A stretch of 64,000 bases of DNA, taken from contig CAXIPT010000001.1 of NCBI GenBank assembly GCA_964030475.1, positions 3,137,075 to 3,201,074 on the forward strand, read 5' to 3'. Numbering within the stretch: position 1 is the first letter of the stretch; every line of letters begins with the position of its first letter. The position numbers and the translations under genes were made by a program. Below, piece after piece: positions 24,925 to 39,900 of the stretch. This DNA is from Tethya wilhelma (Eukaryota > Porifera > Demospongiae > Tethyida > Tethyidae). The notes under the pieces were generated by a model that was not told the origin of the DNA, did not search any database, and saw only the letters and a program-made list of their open reading frames with translations.

Positions 24925-25489
24925 GCCCCATTCCAAGGCTCTCTCAGGGCTCCTTTTATCTTTTTCTCCTGTGTATAGGTTATGGCTTGGTACACAATCA
25001 GTTCTAGTTGATTTTTTGACAGTACAAAAGCATTAAATTGTATGTGCATTATGAAAGTGGTATGATTCTCTTTTCAAAGAGCCTTCAGCATGATCTGTGT
25101 GTATGAATATGTGGGCAATTCCTTGCAGGTATCTGTGGTTCTTGACCTCAATTCTTGTGGAAGTTGCAACTAATAGCTTGATTTGTAATGGGTGTGGATA
25201 ATGCAGTGCTGTTGTTGTTGCTATGTTGTTTTCAATCAGTCCTAGTGTATGGAGTGTATTATTAGCATAATGCACAGTACATGTGTATTGTAAAGAATGT
25301 CTCATTACTTCTCAAAATCTGCCTATATATGTTTGTGGCCATGTTGCTCAACACAGTCGTGAAGGTAGTCCAACGCTAGAGAGTCTGAGTAGTGCCGTGA
25401 CTTCCCTGCCCCGTAAGCTGGCTCCGCTCACCAAGGAGAGTATGCTAAAGTTACACGTGAGTTAGTGAGAGGGTGTGTTTGTGTGTACA

Positions 25490-25545
<56 letters not shown>

Positions 25546-27084
25546 ATTTGGTTTGTGTGTATATGCATGACACAACATTGTGAGTGTATGTTGCTCATGA
25601 GTAACATGTACTGTGCCTCCTTCCCTCAGGGCAATGGAGGTGGAGCTAGTTACGATGACGATGATGATGCTGGTAGTGTGACATCGGAGTGCAGCACCTT
25701 CTCCATCTCCAGTGAGGTGTCAGTCAGTCCCTATGTCAAGTATCCACATCCCATCACTGTGAGTATATGTATGTATTTTAGAGTCAGCAACTATTTTATC
25801 ATTAGTTCTCAGCTGTAGTATGTGGCATTCAAGGTGTTAGTTAGTGAATATTCAATTTTACTTTCAAGTTGACCACTTGACCTATCCTCAGGAAATGTTA
25901 GCAGTATTTACAACTATTAGACCTTGGTGTGATCTGTTGGAAGGTGTGAAGTTTGGTAGTGTGTTCCAGTAGCTAGCTACAATTGCTGCAGTTTGTATAG
26001 CTTGGTCTGTGCCGGTGTTCTTAGTAGTCTTCTGTGTGGTATGGCATTAGCTGTTTATAACAGCGCTTTTGGTGGTGAGGTGTACATGTACACAGACAGC
26101 CGTAGAGATGTCTATCAGAGTCTGTTAGATTTGTCTGTGCTGCAATATGTGAGTCAATTGTGCATGTGTGTTTTGTTGGGCATATGCAATTGTAGCCATA
26201 CTATGTATTATCTAGCAACTATTGTAGCACTGATCTAATGTATGCTTGGTGATCAATTGTGGTTTGTAGGATCTCAATGAGCTAGTGGCATTGTGTTCAA
26301 GTCAACAATGGTCAGACAGAAAAGATGGTATTGCACAGTTGCACATGCTCTTGGAGAGCTCAAGACCTTTCTCGTAAGTGTGTGTGTGCAATGAATGTAC
26401 ATATCTCTCAGTTACTATGTATACACTCACTATTCCCTTGTCTCCAATATTGTGATCGCTGTACCTTCAATAGGCATTCTGACATGCAAAAGGTGAAGGC
26501 TGTGTTCAAGAGAATGTTTGCAGAGCCTCATGCTAAGGTAAGTGCAATAGAGATTAGAGCAAAACACCAAGATATGCTGTTGCTTCTTGATTTGATCTTT
26601 TCTGGGTGTGTTTGGGTTAATGGTTCATGGGGTGTTGTGTTGTTACTGTGCATGTCCAAACCCTTTGCTGCCACAGGTGTACGGTATGTTTCTGGAGTCT
26701 CTGGCTCGGTTCATTGATGAGCACAGGGAGTACTTAGACGACTGGCTCTTCGTAATGCTGTTGAGATTACTGCACAGATGTGGCACAGACATGCTCTCTT
26801 CAGTGAATTTCAAGCTGCAAGTTGTATTGGAATTAGTGAGGTGGGCATTATTTAGAAATATTTTGCTTCATGATTTATAATGTGTGTTATACTTTATATT
26901 GTTTCATTGACTGATTTGCAGAAAATCATTTGATGCTGACGCCCAGTTCAGTGTGTTGTGTCGAATATTGACTGATCAAACTCAACCCATGAATAACAAG
27001 GTGAAGCTGGGATGGTTGGAGTACATGCAAGACCTTTTGCCATCACTGGACTCTGCTGACTTCAGAGATATCACAGGTACAGGT

Positions 27085-27135
<51 letters not shown>

Positions 27136-27160
27136 NNNNNNNNNNNNNNNNNNNNNNNNN

Positions 27161-27197
<37 letters not shown>

Positions 27198-29503
27198 TCA
27201 CTCACTAGTGTATATACTGGGATAGTGTATAGTGAATCTTTGTTTCTCTCAATAAATATTTAGAAATCCGTCAAGCCATGTGTAAACTGCTCGAGTTAAC
27301 AACGGAGCCTAAAAGTGCCGAGATTCGCAAACAGAGCCAAAAAGTAGTCATTGGAATGTTTGAGTTGAACCCGGCCACCTTTTCACTCATGCTGAGAACC
27401 ATTCCCAAGTCACTTCAAGAAAGTTCCAACAAGATATTGAAGGTTCACATGCAGGAGATGTCTTCCAGCTCGGGTGAGGAATCGGACAAGGAACAGTCTC
27501 CGAAAAGAACTAAAAAGAAATCTGTCGGCAATTCTCACACACCAATTTCTCGAAGGGTAAATAGATTTTATGTCATGATTGTTGAAAAAGTTTTTTTTTG
27601 TTAAATTAATGTCCTCTTGTTGTTCAGAATCAGTAAAATGACAACTTTTCTTGTCCCTTTCCCCAGACTCCTGGCACCACACCCAATTCTAGTTATCGTC
27701 CCAAGACTCCATCACGTCAACCGAATCCTTCGGCTTCACTGACTCCCAGTGCTGCTCGAGGGCTGAGAGCATCAAGGACCATCTCAGCATCTACCCCAGA
27801 TAAACTCAACTATGGACCTGAAAGTAGGTCCAGTCAGTGCACATCATGTGTACTGCATTATGTGTATAGTACAATTTGTATTTTGTGTCCATGTACAGGA
27901 ATTTACAACATTGTTTTGTCTCTGCATTAATTTTATTGCAGGTTCTCTGTCTCGTGGTACACCTCGGAGTCGGATTCCTGTTTCCGGTTCTGGCAGTGGT
28001 AGGAGTAGAATTCCCCGTCCCATGTCCACCACACCAGGTTCAACCCCTACCTATGCACGAAGGCGCACTGGTGTCCCTCCACCCAGAGCACAGAGCGTTG
28101 ATCCTTACAAGATGTCGCAGAAGTCACTGGTGAACAGCGTGTCTAAGAGTCTCAGGAGCGGAGAGAGAATAAAGAGGCCTGGGAGTTCAAGGTTCATTGT
28201 TGGTCTGTTACAAGAGTTTGGTCGATCATCTCTCTCTCTCTGTATTCCCACTCACAGGTCAGAGTACAATCCTACGTCGTATCAGAATGGTAGTGATGGT
28301 GATAGTACACTGGGCAACTCCATTGGGAACTTCTCCTTCTCTGATCTGCCCAATTTGGACTTTGGTTCACCCAATGAAGATGAAGGTATTGAGACATACA
28401 CATTAGTCTGAATCATTGGTGTTCAAGCTTGGCTTGGATTAGCCTGGTCAAGCTTAATTTGGATTTTTTTTTTTCATTTTTTTTGTTCATAGGTGAGGAT
28501 GACTTTGTGCACAAGGATCATATGGTAGTGGTCACCAGAGAGCTGCAGAGTGCAACCAAGTATGTTGTGGATGATAGTTATATAGCGTACATTGTGTCCA
28601 CATTATCATTATCACACACATGCACACGTGCAGCTCCAAATTGCGGCATGCAGCTCTTCAATCCCTGCTCACACTTGCACGAGAATCTCCCCAGAAGTGC
28701 AAGTGGGAAGAATACTTTAAGACCGTTCTGATTCGCCTCATGGATCTCATTTCAGACAATGATTCCAACGTGAGAGTGTGCAGCTTGAAGGTCCTCCGAG
28801 AAATGCTGAAAACAGACAGTGAAAGACTCAAAGACTATGTTGAACTCACCACCATGAAGGTCCTCAAGGCGTTTGCTGATGCAGACTCTGTTGTAAGACA
28901 CCATCAACAATGTTCCTTGTACTCTAGTAACCTTAGTAATTGTTATAAACAAAACACCTGCTTCTTTCAGGTTAGCCAGACTGCTGAAGATCTGTTCTCA
29001 TTTTTGGCACCGTCTCTACCGCCAGACAATGCCATCAGACTCCTCTCTCCTATGGTGGCTAATGAAAAGTACCCCATGCTTCTGGGCTGCATTAAGTTAC
29101 TAACAAAGGTCAGTGAAACAAAAACAAGTGATTAGAATTGAATCCTGTGCATAAAGTGGCCGTTTTGATTTCAGGTTGTAGAACTGGTAGGGGTTGATTT
29201 ACTGAAGAGTAAGCTAAAGGATGTAATCCCAGGTGTAATTCGTGGTTATTGCCACACTGAAAGTAGCGTGAGAAAAGCAAGTGTGTTCTGTTTAGTGAGC
29301 ATTCATACTGTAGTTGGTGAGGACATTAGAGAACATCTTACGAAGCTCAGCTCATCACAGGTGAGTCTCACACACAAAGTGTGCATTGTATACATTAGGA
29401 ATTTATCAACTTAATACACACATACACAATACAGACCAAGTTATTAGACCTGTACATCAAACGAAACCAACAAGAAGCAGCCAAAAAGACTGCTGGAAAA
29501 TAA
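18039..29503 (+). CDS. CLASP: CLASP microtubule-stabilising protein
   Basis: Using one copy of the duplicated block, 27 exons give 1450 aa: 18039-18227, 18449-18527, 19581-19782, 19915-20167, 20649-20861, 20975-21067, 21141-21236, 21317-21502, 21581-21654, 21727-21864, 21958-22166, 22238-22595, 25357-25456, 25630-25758, 26270-26373, 26474-26537, 26677-26840, 26922-27076, 27264-27556, 27667-27823, 27942-28191, 28258-28385, 28493-28559, 28634-28892, 28971-29108, 29175-29360, 29435-29503. Seen: TOG1 (1-241), a Ser/Arg linker, TOG2 (about 313-560), TOG3 (about 773-1010), two SxIP EB1-binding motifs RSRIP (about 1094, 1104) in a basic Ser/Pro region, and the C-terminal CLIP/kinetochore-binding helical domain (1212-1450). 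Known role: plus-end and kinetochore microtubule rescue and stabilisation. The order TOG-TOG-SxIP-C-terminal domain is classical, except that SxIP lies after TOG3 here. Exons 5-12 recur at 22893-24843. Confidence 0.93.
20499..22640 (+). repeat. CLASP block, copy A (exons 5-12)
   Basis: First copy of an approximately 2.1-kb near-identical tandem repeat. Exon lengths (213, 93, 96, 186, 74, 138, 209, 358) are identical in both copies. All exons here are open. Confidence 0.9.
22640..22741. repeat. (TG)n microsatellite with single-N join
   Basis: About 100 bp of TG with an isolated N at 22733, linking the two copies of the CLASP block. A similar TG run precedes copy A at 20462-20498, so this is where an assembler could join the two copies. 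Confidence 0.85.
22741..24880 (+). repeat. CLASP block, copy B (exons 5-12), with a stop
   Basis: Second copy: 22893-23105, 23217-23309, 23383-23478, 23569-23754, 23833-23906, 23975-24112, 24206-24414, 24486-24843. All splice sites are intact. In the last exon CGT-TCG of copy A reads CGC-TAG (about 24613-24618), an in-frame stop. Splicing copy A exon 12 (ends two bases into a codon) to copy B exon 5 (starts a codon) also shifts frame into an immediate TAG. It cannot add protein in series. Allelic duplicate is the favoured reading. Confidence 0.85.
24880..24922. repeat. (TG)n microsatellite
   Basis: TG run just after CLASP copy B, in the same relative position as the run after copy A. Confidence 0.85.
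25494..25541. repeat. (GA)n microsatellite
   Basis: GA run in the CLASP intron following exon 13. Confidence 0.85.
27087..27192. repeat. (CT)n microsatellite with 25-N gap
   Basis: CT run on both sides of a 25-base N gap (27136-27160) in the CLASP intron before exon 19. The true repeat length is unknown. Confidence 0.9.
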
Positions 29504-30281
29504 TACCCGGCTAGAATGACACACATCTGCAGTGTAGACTCATAGAATCAGCTTCAAGTATCCACAATTCTTAGATTTTGCTTGTTTTCTTTCCTTTTTT
29601 CCCCTTTCTATATTTACGACTACTTAATCTTTTAAGTGTTTATGTTATATAACATTCTGTATTTACTTAAAACACGGTACTATGATTGTGTATGTGTGTG
29701 TGTGTGTTTATTTGTCATTTTTGTAACGTGCATCATCATTATTCCCAGCTGTGTACATTGTAACGTATCCACACCAGTGCATATTATGCAGGTCGTTAAT
29801 CCACTATTAACACACCATGGAACAAATCCAATTTTTTTTTTTGTTGGCACATTCTCATACTATGTATGTATAAAAACAACAAATCATTATTTTCACACAA
29901 ACAGTAATCTATGGATCTATGTACAGCATTTATAGGGATTTACACATGCAGGGTGAACTACGGACAGTGTCATATTAGATGGTGCATGTGAATTTACCAT
30001 GCACATGGTACAGGACAACCTAGTCAGAACTTTGTGAATGTGACCGTTGCCCTTTGCCATGATGCCTCTGAGGGGTTGTTGGCTCATCTGAACCTGAGTG
30101 TGTTCGCCTTCTACTTGGTGGTGCCTACAACAATGGTAATATTGGAGGAAGCAACTGACAGAGGCAGCTATTTGATGATGTGTACTTACAAAAATGCTGA
30201 CTGCTCACATACTGATGCAACATATCTGACAGCTTACACATGTCATACAACACTATGGCTGAATACACAATAAAGTGACAT
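29504..30281. other. Convergent 3' region CLASP / Lunapark
   Basis: 778 bp, AT-rich, holding both 3' UTRs. An open frame at 30034-30273 lacks any family signature. No RNA gene was recognised. Confidence 0.45.
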
Positions 30282-32153
30282 CTATATACACACTTGATCT
30301 CTAGGTGGTTGATCTATGGATTCATCACTCCCTTCGGCTCCTTGATGTTGGGTGTCTCCATCCTCCTCCTGGAGCTGTTGCTTCCCAGGGAGGCTAGCAG
30401 TTGAGCCTGACTCTGCTAGCAGTGTTGGCTTCTTCTTGCGAGCTAGGTTGACATGGTAACAATAGGCACATCGGAAGGTGATGTACTCAAATTCATCACG
30501 GAGGGCCATTCCGTTGTGTGAGTAGCACTTTTGGCAGATGAGAGCGTAACGGTTGTTTGGACCATCACCGACAAGGTATTCAACAAACTGAGAGATGAGA
30601 ATAAAGAACAGAATACAACGAAGTTCTTTGATCGACTATATTTTCAACATCTTGTTATGCTATGGCTACACACATACCTTATCCATGTTTGATCTATCCC
30701 TGGGGAGGATTGGGGAGGGAGCTGGGGGGCCTGGAGCTACTCCAAGACACATACCTGCACACACAATCATCACCAATCAATGAACAAAAATGCTTTATAC
30801 ATTCCTTATCTAAAGTGTATCACTCACTCACCTGGCGGTATGTACTGTAGATCGGTCATCTGCTGTTGAGGCCCACCGCTATTGCTATTCCCAGCCGACG
30901 ATGATGCCAGTTGATTCGCTCCTGCAGGAGGGTTCTGTGGAGCAGCCGGCGTGGCTGGAGGAGGCTGTCCTTGAGCTGGTGTAGCCATGGGAGGGGCCTG
31001 GCCAGTCACTCTGGGAGTCTCTGCAGGAGGAGGTTGGCCTGCTACTCTGGGGGTGGCCATGGGGTTGGTAGGCTGTCCTCCTCCTCCTCCCAACCTGGGG
31101 GTAGCCATGGCCATGTTCCTTTGCATGAAGGCAGGGTGAGGTGTTTGTGGCTGTTGCTGTGGTCTCCGTTGACGCACCTCAGTGCCATCTCTAGTACGGT
31201 TGCTGCCTCTCTGTCTTGCTGGTGTGGCTTGCAAGGACGGGTTGTTTGGATCAAAACGCTCCAACAGTTCCCGAGCAGTTTTGTATGTTTCCTTTTCCAT
31301 GACTTCGTTCAACTAATGAGAAAGTGCGAGAATACAAAGAATGTTAGAAGCTAGGGAGTTAGTGACTATAATATCAACATACCGTTTTCCGTTTTTCTTC
31401 GTGTAATGTCCTGAGCTGTAAATCTATTGGGACAAATTCAACATGGCAGTCTTACTGTACACTTGGAAGCATGTATAGTGCGCCCCTTACTTACCAAACT
31501 GTGTTTTGCGTTGGGTAAAGTACATGTTGAGGAGCTTCTTTGCAAGATATACACTACAAAACAAACAAACAACAAATATAACCAACCAATTTGTTACTCT
31601 GCGCACCCCACACACTTACACCAATGGGAAGAACAGCAAAGGAAGGGAGTAGAGGAATACCTCTACCCACGTCTTAGTGGGGAAAAAGTAGAAATACAAG
31701 AAGATGAGGCCAATGATGTAAGTGACGAAAGAGAGTATCAGGAGGTATGCTACAAAGCTCCTCTCATGTTGTTGGTTGCGTTTTATTCTTTGTGTTAGAA
31801 GTTGGATTTTCTGTGAGAATATTAGGAAAAAAAAACTGGTGAAAGAAAAAATATGTACTTACGCATGACCTATGATGAGTGCAGAGACTGTATTGTGTAT
31901 GGCATTACTACATATCACCAATCATAAACCAAAAACTGTCGTTCTCAGCGCACATGATATAAACAGACCTGTTCTAAATCTTCAAGAATCTCTTTACTGC
32001 TTTTGGGAGACTAGAAAAAGAAGGTGAAACCACACACAAACACAGCAAATAATTCACTTTTAAAATACATGCACTAGCAAAGAGTCTAAGGACTAGGAGA
32101 ATTAGATACAGCTCACTTTGTACCTTCTTGAATCTAGAGAAAAGTAGACCCAT
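30282..32153 (-). CDS. LNPK: Lunapark, ER three-way-junction protein
   Basis: Eight exons: 32124-32153 (duplicated at 32544-32573), 31969-32010, 31620-31810, 31495-31553, 31383-31423, 30832-31312, 30678-30754, 30282-30587; 408 aa. Seen: MGLLFSRF start with the myristoylation-type Gly2, a coiled coil, two membrane segments (VAYLLILSFVTYIIGLIFLY; then LYSLPLLFFPLVVYL), the diagnostic NEVMEKETYKTA motif, a Pro/Ala/Gln-rich linker with MATPR repeats, and a C-terminal zinc finger with two CxxC pairs (ICQKC, FRCAYC) around EFEYITF. Known role: stabilises three-way junctions of tubular ER, opposing atlastin. The acceptor of exon 5 was chosen by phase (AATAG then ATTTACAG). Its ATG lies 137 bp from the nearest MDH1B start copy. 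Confidence 0.93.
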
Positions 32154-32848
32154 CTTTGACGTCCAGGAGCTGTGTACAGTGCAGGTACAGATTGACGACC
32201 TTGATAAGCAAATACGTCATTTCCCGCTCACAAATTCAAACAAATTCTCGCTCGACGGGTTGGTAACCATAGTAACTGTAGAGGAGAAACATGGCCAAGT
32301 TTGTGATTGCAGGACGAGCTGACTGTCCCAGCTATGCCAGACTCGAGATGCTTGCTGATCACCTGGCAGAAAATCTACCTAACTTCAATATACACAAGGT
32401 AAAGAAGAAGTGATGTAATTTAAATATTNGACTAGAAAAAGAAGGTGAAACCACACACAAACACAGCAAATAATTCACTTTAAAATACATGCACTAGCAA
32501 AGAGTCTAAGGAACAGGAGAATTAGATACAGCTCACTTTGTACCTTCTTGAATCTAGAGAAAAGTAGACCCATCTTTGACGTCCGGGAGCTGTGTACAGT
32601 GCAGGTACAGATTGACGACCTTGATAAGCAAATACGTCATTTCCCGCTCACAAATTCAAACAAATTCTCGCTCGACGGGTTGGTAACCATAGTAACTGTA
32701 GAGGAGAAACATGGCCAAGTTTGTGATTGCAGGACGAGCTGACTGTCCCAGCTATGCCAGACTCGAGATGCTTGCTGATCACCTGGCAGAAAATCTACCT
32801 AACTTCAATATACACAAGGTAAAGAAGAAGTGATGTAATTTAAATATT
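32009..32848. repeat. 420-bp tandem duplication of the Lunapark/MDH1B promoter
   Basis: 32009-32428 and 32430-32848 are near-identical and joined by an N at 32429. Each copy holds Lunapark exon 1 (-), the shared promoter and MDH1B exon 1 (+, 32291-32398 or 32711-32818). Using Lunapark exon 1 of either copy and MDH1B exon 1 of either copy keeps both genes in frame, so the duplication is silent for coding. Confidence 0.85.
32154..32290. promoter_or_regulatory. Bidirectional promoter Lunapark / MDH1B with RFX X-box
   Basis: 137 bp between divergent ATGs (repeated at 32574-32710). It contains GTAACC-AT-AGTAAC at 32263-32276 (repeat at 32683-32696), which satisfies the RFX X-box rule GTNRCC N0-2 RGYAAC and ends 14 bp before the MDH1B ATG. 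A CRE-like TACGTCAT and TTTCCCGC (32220-32227) lie nearby. Confidence 0.6.
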
Positions 32849-34517
32849 TGCTGCAGGCCACATCATGCCCAACAGCAAAAAAGAGGATCGATCACATGAT
32901 GTATTTTTCATTGCAGATTGTTCAGCCAAGTGATGAATGGCCCAGTTGGTTGAGTGATGTGTGCTCCAAGAATGGTTGGAGTCATTCTTCATCTCCACTG
33001 GTTTGGAGAGAGCTGGTTGATCGTGGAGGAAAGGGTCTCTATTTTGGAGGATTAATGGAATTCGAGCAGTATGCCAATCACTACTATGGTACTCAGCCAT
33101 TTACTGAGAGCGAAACTGAGTCCAAGATAGCAAGTGAGAATCTTGACATGCTCCTCTCTCTCCGTTTGGAAGAGCAAAACACACCCAAAGTGGAACCCCT
33201 ACGTGTATGCATCACAAACGCAACTTCTCCCACTGCATACCACCTTGCTCGGTACATAGCAACGGGTGCTGTGTACGGTAGTGATCAGTGTGTTGCTCTT
33301 CATCTGTATGACCGGGCTCCTGACAGTCAGGAGTGCCTAGAGGGAATTGCAATGGAGTTACAAGACCTGGCTTCACCAATGCTGACTGAGGTGTGCGTAG
33401 CCAAAACAATGCAGGAAGCATTCAAGTGTATCAAAGCAGCATTCATTCTAGATTTTCCATACAGTGGAGCTGGACAGTTGACAGATAGCAATCCTGCTAG
33501 TTCAAATAACGACGACTCTAGCAAAACCACTGATTCTGTAAGCACTACTGAAGCTACAAAGGAGGAGAAACCATCTTTAACTGTCATCAAAAAAGATCTT
33601 AAATCAGAGGAGCAAGCCGCCAATCCTGACTCAGAAGTGAGTGATGAACTCTCAACTGTAGGTCAGCTCTACTATCAATACGCCACTAGCATAGATTTTT
33701 GTGCCCATAAAGACCTCCGTGTGCTCACCTGTGGCCAGTATGCTAACACAGGAGCTGCAATAATGGCTAAATCAGTCACATCGATCAACAAATCTTGTTT
33801 CATAGCAGCTCCATCTCTAGTGGAACAGCAAACAAAGGCCATATTGGCAAAGAGACTGGGCTTGAATGGGTCTGATATCAAACAGGTGGCAGTGTGGGGA
33901 AGAACGTGTGGCGACGTGTTTGTTGATTTGTCAGAGACTAGAGTGCATCATTTCCAAGGAGCAGTGGTGGGACCGGACTCCTTCAATCTACCCATCACAC
34001 AATGTGTATTTGAACCGGAATGGTTGGCCGACGTCTTCCCAACAATGATCACAGCCCGGCACGGTCGCCTGGAGGGATACCAGGAGAACAGGGTGACTCT
34101 TGCAAATGTCATAGGTCTCCTGAGATTGGCAAACCACTGGGAGGTTGGTGACGATGAATTGTGGGTACCAGTGGGTGTGGTTTGTGGAGGTGGTGAAGAG
34201 TGTTATGGAGTACCCGAGGGACTTGTGTTCTCGCTCCCAGCTCAGTGTGTGAATGGACAATGGACTGTTGTACAGGGGCTCAATGCCAGTGAGAAAACAA
34301 AGGTATGTACTTGATTATACCAAGGGCTTATTATTGGAGTTTATAAGCCCTTGATTATACTTATTCCAATGGCACCTAGGTCAATATTCCCATTATAATA
34401 TTTTTTTTATTTCTGATACTATTCATGCAGGTTGGAATTTCCTCTCAAATATCATCCCTAAAAGCTGAACTGGATGCTGCATTGAACACCATTGAACACT
34501 TTAAAAACAGCAAGTAG
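32711..34517 (+). CDS. MDH1B: MDH1B, divergent malate dehydrogenase-like protein
   Basis: Three exons: 32711-32818 (second copy of this exon at 32291-32398), 32917-34302, 34431-34517; 526 aa. Seen: [13 protein letters not shown] start, [21 protein letters not shown], then an MDH-like Rossmann and catalytic half ([35 protein letters not shown]) and a short C-terminal coiled coil. A Ser/Thr/Asp/Glu-rich insertion (about 225-265) interrupts the MDH fold. The N-terminal 120-residue extension identifies MDH1B rather than cytosolic MDH1. Known: MDH1B transcripts are enriched in ciliated tissues; enzyme activity is unproven. The first 36 residues come from an exon present twice. Confidence 0.92.
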
Positions 34518-34631
34518 ATTTTTCCTATAGAATATTTTACTTCATTACATACAACTTCACAAAAAAAACAAACATTTCATAACTTGTTTATAGAATATCA
34601 TGACATTGTGTGTTTCGTGCATAGCAATGGG

Positions 34632-34637
34632 TTTATT
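34632..34637 (-). terminator. Polyadenylation signal of HRG1
   Basis: TTTATT on the plus strand, AATAAA on the minus strand, 35 bp after the HRG1 stop codon. Confidence 0.5.
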
Positions 34638-34671
34638 GAAGTCTGCATAGATTTGAGAAAGACAGCCACTA

Positions 34672-34914
34672 TCATGCTTCAACAGCTTCAGTCACCTCCT
34701 CCTTTACATCCTGAAGGCTATCTCCATTGGTTCTTTCATCCTCCTCATCATTGATGGGGTCACTCTTGATACCTTCAACAACTCTTTTATATCCTCTGAT
34801 TTTGGCCACATACTTGTATGACATCATGGCATAGAGAAATGTAGTCAGTCCCCATTTGAAGACCATAAATGCCCACACGCAAACAATGTAGTGAGACTTC
34901 ACCAAACTGTGAAC

Positions 34915-34948
<34 letters not shown>

Positions 34949-35578
34949 CGCACGTGCATGCGTGTGTGTTCATTCACTACAAGATGTATAACATGCATGG
35001 GGGTATGTTCATTCATACTATATACCTTGATGATTCATGCTGTCAATGATGCCAAGTCCAAGGAAAGTAACAAAACTACCAACCCCTACCCCTATTCCGA
35101 CTGCTCCAATGATTCCAAATATTGTCAGTACATAGCCTTTCGGTGCTCTACGCAATCTCTCCTTCACTACATACAAGTAAATGTAGACAGTCAGAGTGAC
35201 TGCAGCGAATATGGCTGATATTAGGCCAAAGAGTCCACCCAACCTGCAGTGTGTGTGGTGTTGCATCACATGGATATGTTATAAACATCCAGTTACAAGG
35301 GCTCATCTGGTCATGATCCATTGGACTCACCTGTTTCCAAAATGTACAGTGAAGACAGCACACACACTGACACCAACCAAGATGCCTACACTGGCGTACG
35401 CCACGCGCAAGGCAAAGAGTAGTCTGGGATCACAACACTTGCACATTGTACAAGCTGATTTACAGAGTTCAGTTATAATTTTTGGTTTGCCCCGTCGCCA
35501 GACAGTACAGAGACAGGAAACACAGGAAATGACTAATGACATCACAGTAATTATCTGTACATGTTGTGAATCCAGCAT
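34672..35578 (-). CDS. SLC48A1: Haem transporter HRG1 (SLC48A1-like)
   Basis: Three exons: 35331-35578, 35026-35243, 34672-34913; 235 aa from ATG 35578. Seen: LRVAYASVGILVGV, GGLFGLISAIF, GSFVTFLGLGII and VWAFMVFKWG are colinear with the four membrane spans of HRG1, followed by a charged Glu/Asp-rich tail longer than in vertebrates. An N-terminal hydrophobic segment (about 7-27) is extra. A second ATG at 35446 (MCKCCDPRLL) would give the canonical short N terminus. The TM2 histidine of human HRG1 appears to be Leu here (alignment by eye). Known role: endolysosomal haem efflux to the cytosol. The gene starts 15 bp after the MCM6 stop codon on the same strand. Acceptor of exon 3 lies in a CA repeat. 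Confidence 0.8.
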
Positions 35579-35593
35579 ACATCTTATAAGGAA

Positions 35594-39722
<4,129 letters not shown>

Positions 39723-39900
39723 GTCTTCTAGCCCTTTCTACTTGCACTTCACTGGGCAAATTATTTCCCGCCAGATTGTCCCACCACAGACACTGATTGG
39801 TTAGCGGTGAAGCACATGAATATCACGTGTTCAGCTGAGACTGAAGAGGGGTGTGTAGGGTGTGTGTGTACTCCTCAACTTGAAGTTGTTTTCTTCAGCT
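39723..39900. promoter_or_regulatory. Bidirectional promoter MCM6 / HIBADH with E2F site
   Basis: 178 bp between divergent ATGs. It contains TTTCCCGCC (39764-39772), a consensus E2F site, then GATTGG (inverted CCAAT, about 39795) and CACGTG (about 39824). Confidence 0.6.
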
